A stretch of 64,000 bases of DNA from Candidatus Roseilinea sp. NK_OTU-006 (GTDB lineage: Bacteria > Chloroflexota > Anaerolineae > J036 > Brachytrichaceae). A model generated the notes under the pieces. It made no database searches. It saw nothing but the letters and a program-made list of their open reading frames with translations, and was not told the origin of the DNA. Of the stretch, positions 1-8,793 are shown piece after piece (position 1 is the first letter of the stretch; every line of letters begins with the position of its first letter). The stretch is taken from the NCBI RefSeq assembly GCF_012931985.1, contig NZ_JAAFGM010000016.1:1-64000 (forward strand), written 5' to 3'. A program made the translations under genes and the position numbers.

Positions 1-2
1 CT

Positions 3-1847
3 GAAACGTCTCTCGAGACAGGTCTTGTTTCTCAAGATACCCCGACGCTGCTGGATGTTCAGGTAGGCCAAGATGGAAGCTGGGCGGCGGTCGAGAGCGG
101 GCCGGCTTCTTCTGGCGCGCTGCAAACGCAGCAGACGCTGTCAAGTGGCGCGTCGCTGGACACGTTGTCCACCTGGTTGCATAGCAACGTCGACCGACTA
201 CTGGGTCGCGTGGGCAGCGCTGCGCTGACCCTGCGGGGCCAGGTCAAAGCGGGGGAAACGTTCAGCCTGACCTTGCCGTGTAATCCCTCCACCGGCTTCC
301 TGTGGCAGGCCCAGGCCACGACAGCTCATGTGTCGGTTTCTCCGACGCCCGACGCGATTCATCCCATCACACGTCTGGTAGGCAGCCCGGCAATTTGCGC
401 CTTTGCCGTTGTGGCGCTGGCCGATGGCGAGACGGATCTGACTCTGACCCACAGCCGGCCCTGGCTGAGCCAGCAGACCATCGCGCGGCGCGCGCAGTTC
501 ACGGCCAGCAGCGGGGTCGCGCTGGCGGCTTTGGCCCAGGTGGTCAGTTGGCCGTTGCCCGACCCGCTGCCGGACCAGCCGCCCGTCCTTCCCACCGGCG
601 CGCAGCCTCGCCCTGCTGGTGAGACGGACGAAACGCCGGCCAATCTGTCGCCAGCTGCGCTACAGCAGCTTCCGGGTTACTTCAACTGGTGTCAACACAA
701 CAAGTGCCCGCCCATTCGAGACCAGGGCTGGTGTGGCAGTTGCTGGGCCTTTGCGACGGTTGGGGTGATGGAGTCTGCTGTGTTGATCGCCCGACCTACG
801 CTTAACCCGACTAACGTCAACTTTTCCGAGCAGTTTCTGGTCTCCTGTAACCGCAGAAAGTGGGGATGTAGTGGCGGCTGGTGGGGCCACGACTATCACA
901 CCACATTGCGGATTGTAGGCGAACCGATGGCCGGAGCGGTGGGCGAAGCTGCCTTCCCGTATCAGGCAACTGATGCGCCGTGCAATGGTCCGTATCCACA
1001 TCGTTGGCAAGGGCGGGTCTGGAACTACATCAGGCCAGGCGATCCATACTCGGTTCCTGGTGTGAATGAGCTGAAGCGGGCTATCCTGCAATACGGCCCT
1101 GTGGCTGTTGCGGTGCAGGTCGGGCCGCAGTTCGCGAATTACACCGGCGGCGTGTTTGCCATCAACGAGGCGAGCGGCCCGCACGACATTAACCATGGCG
1201 TCGTGCTCGTCGGTTGGGATGACAACGTGCAGGCCTGGATTTTGCGCAACTCATGGGGCGCCTGGTGGGGCCAAGGGGGCTACATGCTGATCCGGTATGG
1301 CGTCTCGAACGTTGGCTATGGAGCTTCATACGTCAACGGTGCGCGCCTGTTCAACCGCTGGGCTTACTTGCCTGTGGTGCGCAGGCCGAGTCCTACAAAC
1401 GGGCCATTCATCTTCCCAATTCCCGATGGCGATTTTGAGCGTCAGGTGGAAGCCTGGTACAACACGTCGGGGATTACTAACTGGCAACGGCGCAGCGGTA
1501 ATTGGGCTGCTTGGTTATGGGCCAATCGGTATAACCGAACGCCGACCATCTGGCAATCGGTGACTGTGCCCTCGACGGCGAACGCGCTGCGGTTCTGGTA
1601 TCGTGTCTATCGCTATCCTAACCAGACCTGTGGCCAGGACTACGCGCGCGTCAAGCTGGGTGTAAACATAATTCAGCAATACAACCTGTGTGACTCGGCC
1701 ATGCCAACAACATACTGGGCCGTGCAAGATGTCAACGTGCAGGCTTGGCGCGGCCAGCGTCTTACGCTTGTCTTCGAGGCCAGCACAAACAGCTCAGGTG
1801 ATGCGCCTGTTGAGTTGATTCTGGATGACGTGCAGTTCATCCGCTAA
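3..1847 (+). CDS. Secreted papain-family (C1) cysteine protease with chagasin-like domain, 5'-truncated by window edge
   Basis: The reading frame is open from base 3 with no stop, so the true start lies outside the window; an internal TTG at 165 is not convincing as the start. Numbering from 165, residues about 25-125 contain NPSTGFLW, the signature loop of chagasin-type (I42) inhibitors of papain enzymes. A linker follows, then a C1 peptidase domain (about 168-400) with QGWCGSCWAF (catalytic Cys193), NHGVVLVGW (His344) and LRNSWG (Asn362): the full catalytic triad. The last 140 residues look like a jelly-roll or MAM-like domain, as found at the end of secreted peptidases. The inhibitor-like domain may keep the enzyme latent until cleavage. 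No partner gene is adjacent. Protease assignment is firm; substrate unknown. Confidence 0.88.
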   Translation, partial: ETSLETGLVSQDTPTLLDVQVGQDGSWAAVESGPASSGALQTQQTLSSGASLDTLSTWLHSNVDRLLGRVGSAALTLRGQVKAGETFSLTLPCNPSTGFLWQAQATTAHVSVSPTPDAIHPITRLVGSPAICAFAVVALADGETDLTLTHSRPWLSQQTIARRAQFTASSGVALAALAQVVSWPLPDPLPDQPPVLPTGAQPRPAGETDETPANLSPAALQQLPGYFNWCQHNKCPPIRDQGWCGSCWAFATVGVMESAVLIARPTLNPTNVNFSEQFLVSCNRRKWGCSGGWWGHDYHTTLRIVGEPMAGAVGEAAFPYQATDAPCNGPYPHRWQGRVWNYIRPGDPYSVPGVNELKRAILQYGPVAVAVQVGPQFANYTGGVFAINEASGPHDINHGVVLVGWDDNVQAWILRNSWGAWWGQGGYMLIRYGVSNVGYGASYVNGARLFNRWAYLPVVRRPSPTNGPFIFPIPDGDFERQVEAWYNTSGITNWQRRSGNWAAWLWANRYNRTPTIWQSVTVPSTANALRFWYRVYRYPNQTCGQDYARVKLGVNIIQQYNLCDSAMPTTYWAVQDVNVQAWRGQRLTLVFEASTNSSGDAPVELILDDVQFIR

Positions 1848-1973
1848 GCGATCAACAGCCGGCTGACCGACAGGGAGAAGGCAGTGTGGCGCAGAGTGTG
1901 CCCCACCCTGCTGAACCTGTCGGCGGCCACACGATCTCGCAAAGAATCACGCGCTATGCCGCCTGACCGCGCA

Positions 1974-1982
1974 TGTTAGAAT
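1974..1982 (+). promoter_or_regulatory. Extended -10 promoter element upstream of pyrB
   Basis: TGTTAGAAT fits an extended -10 (TG-N-TAGAAT). No good -35 is visible. Transcription from here would give a leader of roughly 110 nt before the pyrB ATG at 2101, and this leader contains the hairpin at 2020-2041. The stretch 1848-1973 shows no gene. Confidence 0.4.
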
Positions 1983-2019
1983 CTCTGCGCGATGCGCGCG
2001 ACTTTGTCAGCATTTACGA

Positions 2020-2052
2020 GGCCTTTGGTGTTCCAAGGGCCTTTTATTTTGT
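2020..2052 (+). terminator. Intrinsic terminator or attenuator in pyrB leader
   Basis: GGCCTTTGG (2020-2028), a TGTT loop, then CCAAGGGCC (2033-2041) form a 9-bp stem with one G-U pair, followed at once by TTTTATTTTGT. It lies between the putative promoter and the pyrB start, about 170 nt beyond the upstream gene. It therefore reads more like a leader attenuator for the pyrimidine gene than a terminator for the protease. I did not recognise a PyrR-binding anti-antiterminator, so the regulator is unknown. Confidence 0.55.
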
Positions 2053-2100
2053 CTGTCACCGGCGCGCGTCCAAATCGGATCGAAGAGGGTGCACAACCGG

Positions 2101-3036
2101 ATGAACTCACTCAAAAATCGTGACCTGATCAGCATTACAGACCTGAGCAAGTAAGAGATTCAGGATGTGCTGGCCCAGGCTGCCGAGTTCGAGCAGCGCC
2201 TAGCCAGCGGCGAGGTGTTGCGTCTGTGCGATGGGCGCATTTTGGCCACCGTGTTCTACGAACCGAGCACGCGCACCCGACTGTCATTCGAAAGCGCCAT
2301 GCATCGCCTGGGGGGGGGGCGCGTTATCAGTGTGGCCGAAGCTAAAACCAGCAGCAGCGCTGCCAAAGGCGAGACCATCGAAGATTCGGCGCGCATGTTG
2401 GCCGGCTATGCCGATGTCATTGTGCAGCGCCATCCGGCGGTTGGCTCGGCGCGTGCGCTGGCCGACGCCGCCGATGTGCCCGTTATCAACGCCGGCGATG
2501 GAACGGGTGAGCATCCCACCCAGGCGCTGCTCGATTTGTACACCATCGAGCGCGAGAGGGGCGCTTTGGATGGTCTGACTGTCGCCATGGTGGGCGATCT
2601 CAAGAATGGCCGCACGGTGCACTCGCTGGCGCGCGCACTGGCGCACTGGCAGGTCACCCTCGACTTTGTGTCCCCGCCGGAGCTGTCCATGCCCCCGGCT
2701 CTGGTGGCTGAACTGCGATCGCGCGGCACAGTGGTGCGCGAAACGTCGAACATGGACGAGGCACTTCAGCGCGCCGATGTGGCCTATATCACGCGCATTC
2801 AGCAGGAACGTTTCATCACGCCGGATGAGTACCTGAAGTACAAGGGCGTGTATGTCATCACCGCCGATGTCGTGCGGCGCGCCAAACCAGGCGTGTCTGT
2901 TCTGCACCCCTTGCCGCGCGTCGATGAAATTGCCACCGATGTGGACAACCTGCCCAATGCCGCATACTTCCGCCAGGCGCGCAACGGCGTGTATGTGCGC
3001 ATGGCGCTGTTGGCGATGGTGTTGGGTGCGATCTGA
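2101..3036 (+). CDS. pyrB: Aspartate carbamoyltransferase, with in-frame stop at codon 18
   Basis: Catalytic chain of aspartate transcarbamylase (carbamoyl phosphate + L-aspartate to N-carbamoyl-aspartate), the committed step of pyrimidine synthesis. Family motifs are present: STRTRLSFE (carbamoyl-phosphate site), HPTQALLDLY and HPLPRVDEI. The natural start is ATG 2101, giving MNSLKNRDLISITDLSK. The next codon (2152-2154) is TAA where the family normally has Glu (GAA), so one base change breaks the frame. Translation can resume at GTG 2167, giving a 289-residue protein that lacks the first 22 residues, including helix 1 of the carbamoyl-phosphate domain. The rest is intact, which suggests a recent mutation, a sequencing error, or read-through/restart. 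It ends 2 bp from convergent aroQ. Confidence 0.85.
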
Positions 3037-3038
3037 AA

Positions 3039-3485
3039 TCAGGCCGGCTTCTGCTCGCTCAGCAGGTCGAGCAGCGCGCTGAGACCCAACAGATAGCTGC
3101 GCCAGCCGAACCCGGCAATTGTGCCGGCGCACACGGGTGAGATGTAGGAGTGGTGTCGGAACGGCTCGCGGGCGTAGATGTTGGACAGATGCACCTCGAC
3201 CGTCGGTAGCCCGACGGCGCTGATGGCGTCGCGCAGGGCTATGCTGGTGTGAGTGTAGCCGCCGGGGTTGATCAAGATGCCGGCAGCCCGTTCGCGCGCG
3301 GCTTGAATTTCGTCAATCAACACGCCTTCGTGGTTGGATTGCACGATGTTGAGCGTTGCGCTGCGTGACTGCGCCAGCGCGCTCAGCCGCGCGTTGATCT
3401 CGCTCAGCGTGATGCGCCCGTACACCGCCGGTTCGCGCAATCCGAGCAGGTTCAGGTTAGGGCCATGCAGCACCAGGATGTTCAC
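3039..3485 (-). CDS. aroQ: Type II 3-dehydroquinate dehydratase
   Basis: Dehydrates 3-dehydroquinate to 3-dehydroshikimate (shikimate pathway; cytosolic dodecamer in the family). The protein opens with [22 protein letters not shown], the type II signature, and carries the lid loop (NLLG.REP..YG), the [15 protein letters not shown] segment and VEVHLSN with the catalytic His region. The GTG start at 3485 is chosen because GGAGGA lies 6 nt upstream and the product is then 148 residues, the normal family length; upstream in-frame extension shows no family similarity. It is convergent with pyrB, 2 bp apart, with no terminator between them, so antisense interference at the 3' ends is possible. Confidence 0.93.
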   Translation of the reverse strand: MNILVLHGPNLNLLGLREPAVYGRITLSEINARLSALAQSRSATLNIVQSNHEGVLIDEIQAARERAAGILINPGGYTHTSIALRDAISAVGLPTVEVHLSNIYAREPFRHHSYISPVCAGTIAGFGWRSYLLGLSALLDLLSEQKPA

Positions 3486-3643
3486 ACCATTTCCTCCATG
3501 CCGGCCGGTCAAATGTCGCGCCGGTCTGCCGTAGTGTTTACGATAGCGCCAAAGCCGGCAGTATAGACAATTTGCCACACCAGTGTCTGGGTAGCCGCGC
3601 GTGACATGCACGGTGTGACCGGTTGGCTAGAATGTGAGCTACT

Positions 3644-4419
3644 ATGCAACTTGCACTCACCAACAAAGTCGCGCTCGTCACCGGTGCCGGCTCTGGCATT
3701 GGCAAGGCCGCCGCGCTGCTGTTCGCCGCCGCCGGCGCCAGAGTCGGCGCCCTCAGCCGCACCGAAAGCGAAGTTCAACGCACCGCCGAGGAAATTCGGC
3801 AGGCCGGCGGCGAGGCGCTCGCTCTCAAGGCCGACATCGCCGACGCCGACCAAATGTCTGCCGCCTTCCAGCGCATGATGGATCACTGGGGCCGGCTCGA
3901 CATCGTGTTTGCCAATGCCGGCGTCAACGGGGTGTGGGCCAAAATCGAAGACCTGACGCTGGAAGACTGGAACAAGACCCTCGCCATCAACCTGACCGGC
4001 ACATTCATCACGCTCAAGCTGGCCGTGCCGCTCATCAAGCAACATGGCGAGGGGGGGCGATCATCGTGTGCTCGTCGGTCAATGGCACACGCGTGTTCAG
4101 CAACACCGGTGCCACCGCCTACTCCTGCACCAAGGCGGCGCAGGTGGCGATGACCAAAATGCTGGCGCTCGAGCTGGCGCCCAGTCGCATTCGTGTGAAT
4201 GTCATTTGTCCCGGCGCCATCTATACTGAGATTCGCGACAACACCCAGTACCGCAACCTGCAACGCCGGCAGGACGTCTATATTCCGCTCACCGGCAAAC
4301 CCGGCACATCAGAGCAAGTAGCCCGGCTCGCCTTGTTTCTCGCTTCCGACGCATCTGATCACATCTCCGGCACCGAAGTCTGGATCGACGGGGCCGAGTC
4401 GCTGATTCAGGGATTCTAG
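3644..4419 (+). pseudogene. SDR-family oxidoreductase interrupted by a G-run frameshift
   Basis: Classical short-chain dehydrogenase/reductase split between two frames. The first part (from ATG 3644) has the Rossmann motif TGAGSGIGKA and the NAG motif (VFANAGVNG). The second part has the catalytic Ser region (IIVCSSVNG), Y-x-x-x-K as YSCTK, and the C-terminal PGAIYTE and SGTEVWIDG motifs. The break falls in a run of seven G at 4051-4057; one extra G would restore a protein of about 258 residues, the usual family length. The intact second half argues for a very recent frameshift, an indel error in the assembly, or slippage (phase variation). Substrate not predictable. Confidence 0.85.
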
Positions 4420-4508
4420 TGAGTCGTCAGTTGTCAGTAGCCAGTAGTCAGACGGAATAGGCAGCACACACTACCCGACACTCAGCACGCACTCCCTTCC
4501 AACCTGCC

Positions 4509-6671
4509 ATGACCACCCCCACTTCATTTACCCGCCCGGAAGTTGAGCAACGCATCAATGAACTGCTCGGCCAGATGACGCTCGAAGAAAAGATCGGCCA
4601 GATGAATCAGGAATTGCCGCATGCGCCGCCGCAACTGGATGCGTTGCGCGCCGGCAGCGTCGGTTTACTCATCACCGAGGTGACTGCGTTGGCCGGCGCT
4701 GGCGTGGACGCAGCGCCCGAAGTGCGCGCCGAGATCTGCAACGACTTGCAGCGCGTCGCCGTTACCGAGTCGCGCCTGGGCATCCCGATTCTGTTTGGCC
4801 GCGATGTCATCCATGGCTATCGTACGGTCTTTCCCATTCCGCTCGGCATGGCCGCCACCTGGAGCCCCCAGCGCATGGAACAAGCCTCGGCGGTAGCCGC
4901 TGCCGAAGCCAGCGCCGCCGGCGTGAAGTGGACCTTCGCGCCGATGCTCGACATCGCCCGCGACCCGCGCTGGGGTCGCATTGCCGAAAGCCCCGGCGAA
5001 GACCCCTTCCTGGGCAGCGCCTTGGCGCGCGCGGCGGTGCGCGGCTTTCAGGGCGATGATTTCTCAAGGCCGGATAAGCTGGCCGCCTGCGCCAAGCATT
5101 ATGCCGGCTATGGTGCGGCCGAAGGCGGGCGTGATTACAACTTCGTCGATGTGTCGATGCGCACGTTACGCGATGTGTATCTGCCCCCGTTTCGCGCCGC
5201 CGTCGAAGCCGGCGCGGCCACGCTCATGTCGGGCTTTCACGATTACAGTGGCGTGCCTGTGGCCGCCAACCGAACGCTGTTAACCGACATCCTGCGCGCG
5301 GAGTGGGGCTTTCAGGGGTTCGTCGTCAGCGACTGGAACGCTATTCATGAGCTGGTGGTGCATGGCGTGGCCGCTGACGATGCAGAAGCAGCCGCCAAAG
5401 CGGTGATTGCCGGCGTCGATATGGATATGATCGCCGGTGTCTATCCGGGTCAGCTCGCTCAGCAGGTGCGCAACGGGCATATGCCCCTGTCTGTCATCGA
5501 CGAAGCGGCCCGGCGCATCTTGCGCGTCAAATGTCTGGCCGGCCTGTTCGACCAGCCTTACACCGACCCCGATCGCGCTGCGCGTGTCATTCTTGCGCCC
5601 GAACATCGCGCGCTAGCCCGCCAGATTGCGCAGGAATCGTGTGTCTTGCTGAAGAACGCAGACGGCCTGTTGCCGTTGAAGGCCGACAGCCCCTTCAAGC
5701 GCATCGCCGTGTTCGGCCCGCTGGCGCACGGGCGCAGCGAGCTGCTGGGCACGTGGACGCTGGACGGACGCGGCGAAGATGTCACCTCCATCGCAGACGC
5801 CATACGCCAGGAAGCGCCCAAGCACTTCGAGATCGTGACACCCTCCACGCTCCCCGACGAAGCGCTGTATCACATGCTGATGGGCGTTGATCTGGTTGTG
5901 CTGGTGATGGGCGAGCATCCGCGCCGCAGCAGCGAGGCGGCCAGTGTGTCCTCGCTGGAGCTGCCGGCCGGCCAGCGCCAGATGATCGAGTCGGTCTGCG
6001 ATGCCGGCGTGCCGGTGGTTTTGGGCGTGCTGGCCGGTCACCCGTTGGCGATCAAGCGCGAAGTGGATCTGGCGCAGGTTGTGTTGTATGCCTGGCACCC
6101 CGGCACCGAGGGCGGCTATGCGATTGCCGACCTGTTGTTTGGCAAAGCCGCGCCGAGCGGGCGGTTACCTGTCACCATGCCGCGCGCCACCGGCCAGGTT
6201 CCCATCTACTACAACCATCGCAACACCGGCCGGCCGGCCGCCAACCGCGGCGACTCATCACGCTACATCGACCTGCCCATCGCCCCGCTGTTCCCGTTTG
6301 GCTTTGGCCTGGGCTATACCACCTTCGCTTACTCAGACCTGCGCGTGATCAAGCGCGGCGCGTCGGTGGAGATCAACGCGCAAGTGACGAATACCGGCGC
6401 AAGCGCCGGCATCGAGACCGTGCAACTGTATGTGCGCGATGTCGTGGCCTCGGTCACAAGGCCAGTGAAGGAATTGAAGGGCTTTCAGCGCCTGTCCTTG
6501 CAGCCGGGTGAGACACAGCGCGCACGGTTTGCTCTGTCGGCCCAAGACCTGATGTTCACCGGTTTGGATGACAGGCCGGTGTTCGAGCCGGGCGCCTTTC
6601 ACGTGTGGGTTGGTTCGCACAGCGCGGACTGTGTCCGCGCAGCCGGCGCGCAGGGCGAGTTCGAGTTGTGA
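4509..6671 (+). CDS. Glycoside hydrolase family 3 beta-glycosidase (beta-glucosidase/xylosidase type)
   Basis: A 720-residue enzyme with the usual GH3 order: N-terminal TIM barrel, alpha/beta sandwich, C-terminal fibronectin-III-like domain. Barrel motifs include GRDVIHGYRT.FPIPLG, DPRWGRIAESPGEDP and CAKHYAGYGA. The catalytic nucleophile is Asp275 in VVSDWNA. The second domain has VLLKNADGLLPL and IAVFGPLA; the FnIII-like domain carries the VTNTGASAGIETVQLYV and RPVKELKGFQ motifs. No signal peptide is seen at the N-terminus (MTTPTSFTRPEVEQ), so it probably acts on imported oligosaccharides in the cytoplasm. It follows the SDR gene by 89 nt of intergenic DNA containing short CAGT-type repetition. 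Sugar specificity cannot be read from sequence. Confidence 0.93.
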   Translation: MTTPTSFTRPEVEQRINELLGQMTLEEKIGQMNQELPHAPPQLDALRAGSVGLLITEVTALAGAGVDAAPEVRAEICNDLQRVAVTESRLGIPILFGRDVIHGYRTVFPIPLGMAATWSPQRMEQASAVAAAEASAAGVKWTFAPMLDIARDPRWGRIAESPGEDPFLGSALARAAVRGFQGDDFSRPDKLAACAKHYAGYGAAEGGRDYNFVDVSMRTLRDVYLPPFRAAVEAGAATLMSGFHDYSGVPVAANRTLLTDILRAEWGFQGFVVSDWNAIHELVVHGVAADDAEAAAKAVIAGVDMDMIAGVYPGQLAQQVRNGHMPLSVIDEAARRILRVKCLAGLFDQPYTDPDRAARVILAPEHRALARQIAQESCVLLKNADGLLPLKADSPFKRIAVFGPLAHGRSELLGTWTLDGRGEDVTSIADAIRQEAPKHFEIVTPSTLPDEALYHMLMGVDLVVLVMGEHPRRSSEAASVSSLELPAGQRQMIESVCDAGVPVVLGVLAGHPLAIKREVDLAQVVLYAWHPGTEGGYAIADLLFGKAAPSGRLPVTMPRATGQVPIYYNHRNTGRPAANRGDSSRYIDLPIAPLFPFGFGLGYTTFAYSDLRVIKRGASVEINAQVTNTGASAGIETVQLYVRDVVASVTRPVKELKGFQRLSLQPGETQRARFALSAQDLMFTGLDDRPVFEPGAFHVWVGSHSADCVRAAGAQGEFEL

Positions 6672-6795
6672 GCGAATGCCGCAGACAACGACTTGTGCGC
6701 GCGATGCGTATGGCGTCTGCTGCTGTGGCCTGTGCCCGATCCAACAGCGATCGCCACAATCCTGATGAACTTCTGGCTGCCCTCAAAGAGGAGTC

Positions 6796-7179
6796 ATGGT
6801 GCCAACGATTACTCTCGGCGAGCAGGACATTCACTACATTGAACGGGGAGAAGGCGCCGTGCTGCTGATCTTTCCCGACAATGCGCACGCGGCTCAGGGG
6901 TACGCGGCGGAAATCGAGCATTTCGCCACGCGCTTCCATGTGTTGAGCTTCGACCCGGCCGGCACTGGTCAATCCACGCGCGTCGTCAAGTATCACGATG
7001 AGCGTGAGCATGATCTGTGGAACTATCAGGCAGACTGGGCCTGTCACCTGCTCATGGCGCTGGGCATCGAGGCATGCTATGTGCTCGGCGCCGGCTTTGC
7101 TGCGTGGAGCGCCCTGCATTTTGCTGGCAAACAGGCCCGGCTGCACCGTCTGACCGTGCGCGGCGTGGTACTTGTTTAG
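6796..7179 (+). pseudogene. Alpha/beta-hydrolase fold protein, 3'-truncated at IS66 junction
   Basis: The ATG at 6796 follows a good ribosome-binding site (AAAGAGGAG). The 127-residue product has the start of an alpha/beta hydrolase: the strand and loop around FDPAGTGQSTR, then the helix leading to the nucleophile elbow (YVLGAGFAAWSALHFAGK). Family members are about 250-280 residues, so half is missing. The frame stops at the TAG inside the left end of the neighbouring insertion sequence. The elbow G-x-S-x-G reads G-A-G-F-A, with Gly in place of the nucleophile Ser, so it may have been inactive already. The missing half is not found beyond the right end of the element. Confidence 0.7.
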
Positions 7180-8656
7180 CGTCTTCGGATGTGCTATATA
7201 AATCGCCATGATGACCGAATGTCCCAGCTGCCGGATGCTTCGGGCCGAATTGGAGGCCCTCCGAGCCAAGCTGGAGGCGGCTCAAGCGAAGATCGCTGCC
7301 CTGGAAGCCGAGCTGCGTCGGGGCCATCGCCAAGCCGCGCCCTTCTCTCGGGACGAGCCGAAGCCTGATCCTAAGCCCCCGGGCCGTCGCCCGGGGAAAG
7401 GCCTCTTCACCTATCGGCAGGCGCCTCCGGAGGAGGCGATCCACGAAACCATTGTTCTCCTGCTGGAAGCGTGCCCCGACTGTGGGAGCCCCTTGGAGGA
7501 GCGGGCCACCCATGAACAAGTGCAAGTGGATCTGCCGGAGGTCGAGCCGGTCATCACGCGGTTTCGGACCGAGAGTGGCTATTGCCCCCGGTGCCGGAAG
7601 CGAGTGCGCTCGCGCCATCCGCGGCAGGTCTCGGCCGCCACCGGGGCGGCAGGGGTCAGCGTGGGGCCGCGGGCGAAGGCGTTGGCGGCGGACCTGAAGC
7701 ATCGCCTGGGCATCCCCTACGGGAAGATCGCTGACCTGTTCCAGACCGCTTTCGGGCTGGAGGTCACCGCGGGCGGGCTCTGCCAGGCGGATGAGCGGCT
7801 GGCGGAGAAGGCCGAGCCGATCTACCAAGAGCTGGTCGAGGCCATCCGGCAGTCGGCTGTGGTGCACGCCGATGAGACCGGTTGGCGGATCGGAGTGCTC
7901 TCGGCGTGGTTGTGGGTCTTCACGAACCAGACGCTCACGGTCTACACGATTGACGAGCACCGCTCCCACGAGGTGGTGGTGGAGATCCTGGGGCGCCAGT
8001 TTGCCGGCGTGCTGGTCACGGACTGCTTCCTGGCCTATGATCACCAGGCGCTGGTGGACTGGCTCCAGCAGAAGTGCTTCGCCCATTTTCTCGACGACTT
8101 GGCGAAACTGGCGCGGGAGAAGACGCGGGGGGCGGTGCGCTTCCCCCGGGCGTTGGCTCAGCTCTTGCGGGAGGCCCTGGCCTTGCGGGACGCCCAGCCG
8201 ACCCTGACGGCGGCGACCTTCGCGGCGCAGGTGCAGCAGCTCGAGGCCAAGCTGGACGCCCTGATCGCGGAAGGGCGGCGGTTCACCGATCCGGACAATG
8301 CGCGCTTCGCCCAGCGGCTCCGCAAGCAGCGGCGCCATCTGCTGCGGTTCCTCCAGGTCGAAGGAGTGGAGGCGACCAACAACCGCGCCGAACGGGCCCT
8401 CCGCCCGGCGGTGATTGTCCGCAAGACGGGAGGCTGCAACAAGACCCCGCGGGGCGCCCGCACCCATGCGGTCTTGGCGAGCGTCCTGCAGACCCTGAAG
8501 CAGCAGGGGCGCGAGGCGCGGGACTACCTGGCTTCGGTCCTGACGGCCCCAGCCGAGCCCCCGAAACTCCTCGCACCATCGGTATTCGATACCTCTTAAC
8601 TGTACTTTCGCCAATTTTGTTTGACCACCAGATATGGTAATCAGGAGGACGCTAAA
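7175..8656 (+). mobile_element. IS66-family insertion sequence (single-ORF type)
   Basis: A 1482-bp element bounded by imperfect 12-bp inverted repeats: TTTAGCGTCTTC at 7175-7186 and GAGGACGCTAAA at 8645-8656 (one mismatch). It contains a single full-length DDE transposase gene. IS66 elements normally duplicate 8 bp of target. The flanks (GGTACTTG and GCACCACA) do not match, so either one end has moved by adjacent deletion/recombination or the true tips differ by a few bases. The element truncates the alpha/beta hydrolase on its left. Confidence 0.8.
7208..8599 (+). CDS. IS66-family transposase
   Basis: A 463-residue transposase with an N-terminal leucine-rich coiled-coil (residues about 8-40), a zinc-finger-like CxxC pair (CPDCGSP and CPRCRKR, the latter followed by R-rich sequence), then the DDE catalytic core. 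The core triad is Asp222 in HADETGW, Asp272 in LVTDCFLAYD and Glu395 in NNRAERALRP. The C-terminal TGGCNKT..GAR region is typical of IS66. It appears intact and may be active. The start could be ATG 7208 or 7211. The accessory genes tnpA and tnpB found in larger IS66 members are absent, as in the single-gene (ISBst12-like) subgroup. Confidence 0.95.
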   Translation: MMTECPSCRMLRAELEALRAKLEAAQAKIAALEAELRRGHRQAAPFSRDEPKPDPKPPGRRPGKGLFTYRQAPPEEAIHETIVLLLEACPDCGSPLEERATHEQVQVDLPEVEPVITRFRTESGYCPRCRKRVRSRHPRQVSAATGAAGVSVGPRAKALAADLKHRLGIPYGKIADLFQTAFGLEVTAGGLCQADERLAEKAEPIYQELVEAIRQSAVVHADETGWRIGVLSAWLWVFTNQTLTVYTIDEHRSHEVVVEILGRQFAGVLVTDCFLAYDHQALVDWLQQKCFAHFLDDLAKLAREKTRGAVRFPRALAQLLREALALRDAQPTLTAATFAAQVQQLEAKLDALIAEGRRFTDPDNARFAQRLRKQRRHLLRFLQVEGVEATNNRAERALRPAVIVRKTGGCNKTPRGARTHAVLASVLQTLKQQGREARDYLASVLTAPAEPPKLLAPSVFDTS

Positions 8657-8793
8657 GCACCACATATGGGCGCTGGCTCCTCGAAAATTTCGCATAAACC
8701 ATAAAAAGGCGAAACTACAGCATCGTAATCAGATCCGTTGCCGATGTGTATTTTGGCAATGAGCGCCTTGCGCTTCAAGTATAATCAAAGCAA
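8657..8793. other. Intergenic stretch right of the IS with a -10 box
   Basis: No coding potential recognised and no continuation of the interrupted hydrolase. TATAAT at 8780-8785 lies only 8 nt before the ATG at 8794, so a transcript starting there would be leaderless or nearly so. A TTGGCA at 8753-8758 is 21 nt upstream, too far for a good -35. Confidence 0.4.

Noticed and set aside
2301-2325. Ten-G run in pyrB as a further frameshift
   Set aside because: The conserved frame continues correctly on both sides, with at most one extra Gly; no break.
4420-4508. Short CAGT/GTCAG repetition between the SDR and GH3 genes as a possible mobile repeat
   Set aside because: Too short and irregular to define a unit, and no second copy seen.
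7052-8695. Long minus-strand open frame (547 codons) opposite the IS66 transposase
   Set aside because: Its translation is Arg/Gly/Pro-rich without family motifs and mirrors the transposase codons; the plus-strand gene has a full catalytic triad.
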